Below, one piece after another: positions 59,548 to 64,000 of a stretch of DNA of 64,000 nucleotides. Under the pieces are notes generated by a model. The model saw only the letters and a list, made by a program, of their open reading frames with translations. It made no database searches and was not told the origin of the DNA. Numbering within the stretch: position 1 is the first letter of the stretch; every line of letters starts with the position of its first letter. This DNA comes from an uncultured Oscillospiraceae bacterium (GTDB lineage: Bacteria; Bacillota; Clostridia; Oscillospirales; Oscillospiraceae), in assembly GCA_947630375.1 (NCBI GenBank), contig CANRHH010000004.1:1-64000 (forward strand), written 5' to 3'. The position numbers were made by a program, and so were the translations under genes.

Positions 59548-59676
59548 GTTCTCATTCCTCCTTTATTTGCTTTTTGCTTGGTTTTAATATAAAATATTTT
59601 TCTAAGAAAAGAATTAAATTTTCTTTAAAGATTTGAGGATATTCTTCTTTTATAAAAAGGAGAGGAGGTCATACCC
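59548..59676. promoter_or_regulatory. AT-rich divergent region between PepSY gene and two-component operon
   Basis: The 129-base AT-rich spacer contains TTTTTCTAAGAAAA and, about 22 bases on, ATTTTCTTTAAAGA, similar sites two helical turns apart as used by OmpR-type regulators. Autoregulation and control of the PepSY gene are plausible. Promoter boxes are not clear enough to fix. Confidence 0.4.
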
Positions 59677-60348
59677 GTGCGGATCTTAGTTGTGGAGGAC
59701 GAGAAGAACTTAAACCGCATCATCTCAGAGGCCATGGAGGACGAGGGCTACAGCGTGGACCGCTGCTTTAACGGCCTGGACGCGCTGGATTACGCCGCCG
59801 GCACCGTGTACGATGTGATGATCCTGGATGTGATGATGCCCGGGCTGGACGGCTTTGAGCTGGTGCGCCGGCTGCGCCGGCAGGGGAACACCACCCCCGC
59901 CCTGTTCCTCACCGCCCGTGACAGCGTGATGGACCGGGTGGAGGGCCTGGAGAGCGGGGGAGACTATTACCTGGTCAAGCCCTTTGACTTCAAGGAGCTG
60001 ATGGCGGTGGTCCGGGCCATGACCCGCAAATACACCGGCAACCGCTCCAATGTGTACACCGTGGCGGACCTGAGCCTGGACGCGGCGGCCAAGACCGTCA
60101 CCCGGGCGGGCAGGACCATCGACCTGACGGCCAAGGAATATGCCCTGTTGGAGTACATGATCCGCCACAAGGGGATGGTCCTGTCCCGGGAGATGATCGA
60201 GAACAACCTCTGGAACTATGACTACGAGGGCGGCACCAACGTGGTGGACGTGTATGTGAGCTATCTGCGCAAGAAGATGGACACGGGCTTTGACCGGAAG
60301 CTGATCCACACCGTCTGGGGCACCGGCTGGGTCTTAAAGGAGGAGTGA
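59677..60348 (+). CDS. OmpR/PhoB-family response regulator
   Basis: The 223-residue protein has a receiver domain with acidic pocket VVEDEKN, phospho-acceptor Asp51 in DVMILDVMMPGLDG, and Lys in LVKPFDFKEL. A C-terminal winged helix ends with LIHTVWGTGWVL. GTG 59677 follows GGAGAGGAGG. It is four bases upstream of the kinase gene. Confidence 0.93.
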   Translation: MRILVVEDEKNLNRIISEAMEDEGYSVDRCFNGLDALDYAAGTVYDVMILDVMMPGLDGFELVRRLRRQGNTTPALFLTARDSVMDRVEGLESGGDYYLVKPFDFKELMAVVRAMTRKYTGNRSNVYTVADLSLDAAAKTVTRAGRTIDLTAKEYALLEYMIRHKGMVLSREMIENNLWNYDYEGGTNVVDVYVSYLRKKMDTGFDRKLIHTVWGTGWVLKEE

Positions 60349-60352
60349 GGGT

Positions 60353-61678
60353 ATGTCCGCGAAGTTACGGCTGATCCTCTGGTTCACCCTGATGATCCTG
60401 CTGCTGTCGGCCATGGTGCTGGTGTTCCTGCTGGTGATCAACGCCCACACCCTGCCGGACAACCCCGCCGACCGGCTGGTGGACGTGGTGCTGGACAACG
60501 CCGACGACGTGGAGTTTGACAACGGCCGTTTCGACTGGGAGGATCTGGACCCCTACAGCCACGGAGTCTACTGCTTCTTTTACGACAGCGCCGGGCAGCT
60601 CCGGCTCTCCGCCGCCCCGGAGGGGCTGGAGCGGATGGACCCCTTCAAGCCCAACATCGTCCGCACTGTGGAGATCGACGGCAGCGAATATTATATGTAT
60701 GACACCTATGTGGACATGAGCGTCACCGGCATCTGGATCCGGGGCCTGATCGACTCCACGGACCGCTCGGGCCTGATGCACACCATCCTGGTCCTGACGG
60801 CCACCCTGCTGCCGGCGATTTTGATCCTGACGGTGGGCGGGGGCTGGCTCATCGCCTGGGACACCTTCCGCCCCATGGAAAAGATCCTCTCGGCGGCGGA
60901 CTCCATCTCCGACGGCTCCGATTTGAGCGCCCGAGTGAACTTGCGCCGGGGGCCCCGGGAGATGCGCCGCCTGAGCCAGGCTTTTGACCGGATGTTCAGC
61001 CGCCTGGAGCGCTCCTTCCTGGCGGAGCGGCAGTTTACCTCCGACGCCTCCCACGAGCTGCGCACGCCCATCACCGTCATCCTGGCCCAGTGCGACCGGT
61101 CCCGCCGGAAGGACAGGACCCCCGAGGACTTTCTGGCCTCCATCGACGTGATCGAGCACCAGGCCCGGCGCATGTCCGACCTGGTGCAGCAGCTGCTGGG
61201 CCTGACCCGGATGCAGCACGGCACCGACCGGTATCCCCTGAAGGAGGCGGACCTGAGCGCCTTTACCCAGGCCGCGGCAGAGGACTTTGTCCCCGCCGCG
61301 GACCGGGGGATCCGCCTGGAGACGGATATCGAGCCCGGCGTGGAGGCCCGCTTCAACCCCACGCTGCTCTCCCGGGTGATCCAGAACCTGCTGGAAAACG
61401 CCTACAAATACGGTCGGGAGAACGGGCACATCCGCCTGAGCCTGCGCCGGGAAGGGGAGCGGGCGGCGCTCCGGGTGGAGGACGACGGGGTGGGCATCGC
61501 CCCGGAGGACCTGGACAAGGTCTGGCAGCGCTTCTGGCAGGCGGACCCGTCCCGGGGGGACGAGGGCAGCAGCGGCCTGGGCCTGGCTATGGTGAAGGAG
61601 ATCGCGGAGTTCCACGGGGGCGAGGCCCTGGTGGAGAGCGAGCCGGGCAAGGGCAGCGTCTTCACGGTGCGGATTTAA
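60353..61678 (+). CDS. Sensor histidine kinase
   Basis: The 441-residue kinase has two transmembrane segments (about 8-28 and 140-165) flanking an extracytoplasmic sensor of about 110 residues, then a HAMP segment and the H-box FTSDASHELRTPITVI. The ATPase domain has NLLENAYKYGREN, VEDDGVGIAPEDL and GSSGLGLAMV. It phosphorylates the regulator encoded just upstream. The signal is unknown; the divergent PepSY protein is a candidate modulator. Confidence 0.93.
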   Translation: MSAKLRLILWFTLMILLLSAMVLVFLLVINAHTLPDNPADRLVDVVLDNADDVEFDNGRFDWEDLDPYSHGVYCFFYDSAGQLRLSAAPEGLERMDPFKPNIVRTVEIDGSEYYMYDTYVDMSVTGIWIRGLIDSTDRSGLMHTILVLTATLLPAILILTVGGGWLIAWDTFRPMEKILSAADSISDGSDLSARVNLRRGPREMRRLSQAFDRMFSRLERSFLAERQFTSDASHELRTPITVILAQCDRSRRKDRTPEDFLASIDVIEHQARRMSDLVQQLLGLTRMQHGTDRYPLKEADLSAFTQAAAEDFVPAADRGIRLETDIEPGVEARFNPTLLSRVIQNLLENAYKYGRENGHIRLSLRREGERAALRVEDDGVGIAPEDLDKVWQRFWQADPSRGDEGSSGLGLAMVKEIAEFHGGEALVESEPGKGSVFTVRI

Positions 61679-61695
61679 CAATAAAACAATAAAAT

Positions 61696-61721
61696 AAAAA
61701 AGGACCGTTCGGTCCTTTTTT
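61696..61721. terminator. Bidirectional terminator after the kinase
   Basis: A 12-bp stem (61696-61707 / 61710-61721) has A6 and T6 ends. Confidence 0.85.
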
Positions 61722-61723
61722 AT

Positions 61724-62134
61724 TTATGTTTTTCTGTATAAAACGTAACCGCACTTGCATTGGATGTGGATCTTTCCCTTGCCCCGGGGGACCCGGAGCA
61801 TGGCCTTGCAGCCGGGGCAGCGGAAAAACCGGTAGTTCTTCCGCTGGCGGAACCGGTCCTGCCAGGCCCGGAAAGCCCGCTTTCGCCCCTCCAGAAAGCG
61901 CAGATACGCCGCGTTTTCCGCCTCCCGGGCGGCAAGCCGCCGGGAGAAGGCCCGCACAAAAGCCATCAGCAGCAGGAAGAAGAACAGCGTGCTGAACAGG
62001 CCCCCCAGCCCGGGCAGGAGCAGACCCGCCGGCCCGGCCAGGAGGAAACAGACCAGCCCGGCCCAGAAGAGGGCCTTGGACAACTCGTCCATCCCTTGGC
62101 GTCCCATAAAGATTCTGTTAAACCAAGCTCTCAT
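61724..62134 (-). CDS. Membrane protein with C-terminal zinc ribbon
   Basis: This 136-residue protein has two hydrophobic segments (about 22-42 and 45-64), a basic linker, and the zinc ribbon RCPGCKAMLRVPRGKGKIHI with a second knuckle CKCGYVLYRK. This is a known small Clostridia type without a proven role. It is 33 bases downstream of the next zinc-ribbon membrane protein gene and probably co-transcribed with it. Confidence 0.7.
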   Translation of the reverse strand: MRAWFNRIFMGRQGMDELSKALFWAGLVCFLLAGPAGLLLPGLGGLFSTLFFFLLLMAFVRAFSRRLAAREAENAAYLRFLEGRKRAFRAWQDRFRQRKNYRFFRCPGCKAMLRVPRGKGKIHIQCKCGYVLYRKT

Positions 62135-62167
62135 GGTCTCGTCCGCTCCTATCCGGCCCGGCGCCGC

Positions 62168-64000
62168 TCAGTCTCTGGTATAGTCGCAGCTGCCGGCCAT
62201 ACCGTCGCTGGTGGTATAATATTTCATGTAGGCCAGGCGGCCGGCAATAGAGATGTTCGAGTAGTACCGGACGCCGGACTCGCTGTCGTTGACAAAGGAG
62301 AGGGACTCCGGATCCGTGTGCAGCTCCACATGGAAGGCCGGGTCCTCGTCGGAGCGGATGTGCAGGACGATCTGGTCCAGCGCCACAGTGACGCCGGTGC
62401 TGATATGCTTGCAGGGCCCCTCCGCCCCGGCGGACATGGGGACCAGCGTGGGGTCGCCGGAGTACAAGGTCCACGTGCCGCAGAAGGTCTTATAGAGCTC
62501 CAGCAGCTCCAGCCAGCGCTCCCGGTCGTCAAACTCCTCCTCGTAGGCCATGAGCCAGTCGTAGGCCCCATACACGTCGCCCTCCTCGCACAGCTGGAAG
62601 AAGGGGCGGGTATAATCCTGGGCCAGCCGGAGCTTTTCCGCGTAGTCCTGGCTGTCCTTGTAATCTCCCAAGGAGGCGAAGAGCTCCTCCAGATCCTTCA
62701 GCATGGGCCGCAGGTCCGAAGTGGGGCCGTCCTCCAGGCGGATGTCGCTGCCGTCCCCGCCGCAGGCGTCCCGCAGTTCGCCGATGGCGTCGCTGCCGAT
62801 CTCCAGGGCCCGCTCGGTGGAGATGGAGAACACGCTGTGTGTCCCGGCGTCCGCGCTGAGCTTGGAGTACAGGTAGCGGACCTTGTATTTCTCGGTAAAG
62901 CCGTAGAGCCGCAGGGCCTTCTGATAGACGGCCTCCTTGGTCATATCGGCGCTGTCCTCAAAATCGCCCAGGGCCAGGAAGGCCTCCCGGGCCTGGCTGT
63001 ACATCCCGGCCTCCAGCAGCTTGGTGGCCACGGTGTAGTCCGTCCTCTGCTTCTCCAGACGCAGCGCGTCCAGCTCTGTCTGGCACTGCTGGGAGAGGGG
63101 GACGCTGTTTTTATATTCGCCCAGGCCCTTGAAGACGGTTTGGGCCGTCTGATAGAGCAGGGCCGCCGTGCCGCCGTCCCCGTATTCCTCCTGGGGAACG
63201 TCCTCTGCGCGCTTGCCGATAAAGGCCAGGCCGCCTTCGTCCCGGGTCCGGGCCAGGTCCATCATGTGCATGGCCCGCATATAGGGCACGTTCATGGACG
63301 CCTGCTCCACGCTGTCCCGGTAGTCCCCCAAGGCGGTAAAGGCCGCGGCCGCCTCGTCATACTGGCCGGCGGTCAGCATGGAGGAGGCGGAGGAGTAGGC
63401 GCGCATCTTGGCGGCCCGGGGCGGCACGGTGATCAGCAGGATGACGGCTAAGATCAGCACCGGCACCGCCACGGAGGCGATGCGCAGCAGCTTCTTGTTC
63501 TTGATACGGGCCTCCGCTTTCCCGGCGGCCTCTTCCTCCCGCTCCACCTTCAGCCGGTCCTCGCACTGGCTGCGCAGATTCTCGATGTTGACGGTTTTCA
63601 TGGCGGACAGGGTCCGGCGGCAGGCCCGGCACTTCTGTTCTCCCATGGGGTTGACCGCCCCGCAGGTGCAGTACCACAGCTCCGCGCCCGCCTCGCCGGG
63701 GGCATATTTGCAGTCGTTCCCGTAGCGGATCCGGTACTGGTCGGCCAGGTCCTTGCTCCCTAAGGACTCCTCCAGCAGCTGGTGCCGGGCCACGGCGATC
63801 CACTGGGTGTCCTCCGCGGGGCTCCAGAGGGCGCCGCTTTCAAACTGCACCTCCAGAAGGGACACGGTGAACGAGCGGACGCCCTCCTTGGGCAGCACGA
63901 TGGCCACGTTCCGGCCAAACTCCGTGTCCCGCCCGGCGTTGAGCCCCGTGTATTGATACTCCAGGGGATTGCCCAAAGGCTCCCCCTCGGCGCTCAGCAT
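62168..64000 (-). CDS. Zinc-ribbon, single-pass membrane protein with TPR-like repeats (5' end outside window)
   Basis: At least 610 residues are visible. They contain an N-terminal domain, a zinc ribbon (WYCTCGAVNPMGEQKC and CRACRRTL, about 109-130), a coiled basic stretch and one transmembrane helix (about 170-192). Repeated short helical units follow, such as YDEAAAAFTALGDYRDSVEQ, YSQAREAFLALGDFEDSAD and LEELFASLGDYKDSQDYA. The reading frame is open at the window edge and the first ATG is at the very end, so the true start probably lies beyond it. Function is unknown; the architecture suggests a membrane scaffold. Confidence 0.7.
   Translation of the reverse strand: MLSAEGEPLGNPLEYQYTGLNAGRDTEFGRNVAIVLPKEGVRSFTVSLLEVQFESGALWSPAEDTQWIAVARHQLLEESLGSKDLADQYRIRYGNDCKYAPGEAGAELWYCTCGAVNPMGEQKCRACRRTLSAMKTVNIENLRSQCEDRLKVEREEEAAGKAEARIKNKKLLRIASVAVPVLILAVILLITVPPRAAKMRAYSSASSMLTAGQYDEAAAAFTALGDYRDSVEQASMNVPYMRAMHMMDLARTRDEGGLAFIGKRAEDVPQEEYGDGGTAALLYQTAQTVFKGLGEYKNSVPLSQQCQTELDALRLEKQRTDYTVATKLLEAGMYSQAREAFLALGDFEDSADMTKEAVYQKALRLYGFTEKYKVRYLYSKLSADAGTHSVFSISTERALEIGSDAIGELRDACGGDGSDIRLEDGPTSDLRPMLKDLEELFASLGDYKDSQDYAEKLRLAQDYTRPFFQLCEEGDVYGAYDWLMAYEEEFDDRERWLELLELYKTFCGTWTLYSGDPTLVPMSAGAEGPCKHISTGVTVALDQIVLHIRSDEDPAFHVELHTDPESLSFVNDSESGVRYYSNISIAGRLAYMKYYTTSDGMAGSCDYTRD

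Overview
The window is a GC-rich chromosomal segment of a gut-type Clostridia, most likely an Oscillospiraceae (Flavonifractor/Lawsonibacter-like) bacterium. This is inferred from gene content: YesL/LplBC-type sugar uptake, DUF4364 next to asnA, CarD, YcxB-like proteins, several TRAP transporters, and strong AGGAGG ribosome sites with sigma-A promoters. No rRNA, CRISPR array or intact phage is present.

Layout. 0.1-1.7 kb: thioesterase and PLP aminotransferase. 1.9-3.9 kb: YyaL-type thioredoxin-fold protein. 4.0-13.6 kb: a sucrose/fructan locus (LplB-LplC-lipoprotein ABC importer, cytoplasmic GH32, fructokinase) divergent from a LacI regulator, YesL and a membrane-anchored partner. 13.8-16.1 kb: TetR-controlled ABC exporter. 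16.2-17.5 kb: mobile-element debris (serine recombinase stub, BRO-N protein) beside tRNA-Leu(CAA). 17.8-19.7 kb: rfbA-rfbB. 19.7-20.75 kb: a decayed LysR/EamA pair. 20.8-26.1 kb: pyrG-nadE-purA-guaA, with a structured terminator-like pyrG leader. 26.2-30.05 kb: an AT-rich island after the guaA 3' end with a VbhA-Fic toxin-antitoxin pair, an AIPR abortive-infection protein, a broken second fic copy and a zinc-ribbon protein. 30.1-32.3 kb: CarD (with a terminator-like leader), an orphan DNA methyltransferase and a GNAT acetyltransferase. 32.4-39.5 kb: Opp-type peptide importer, PatB/MalY C-S lyase and AraC regulator. 39.6-42.1 kb: conserved hypothetical, DUF4364, asnA. 42.2-46.0 kb: TRAP importer plus glycerophosphodiesterase. 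46.3-50.5 kb: YcxB-like protein, modular repeat, thiN, orphan mazF, hypothetical, pyrimidine-nucleoside phosphorylase. 50.5-53.7 kb: TAXI-type TRAP importer. 54.0-56.3 kb: Cof-type HAD phosphatase and MATE exporter. 56.4-64.0 kb: propeller-plus-solute-binding lipoprotein, second copy of the modular repeat, PepSY protein divergent from a two-component system, and two zinc-ribbon membrane proteins, the last cut by the window edge.

The theme is nutrient import (two sugar/peptide ABC systems and two TRAP systems) around conserved nucleotide synthesis. The most unusual parts are the Fic/AIPR island with guaA-3'-end-like repeats, the modular intergenic repeat present in opposite orientations 12 kb apart, terminator-like leaders before carD and pyrG, and the TTTGCAC direct repeats between the two divergent promoters of the sugar locus.
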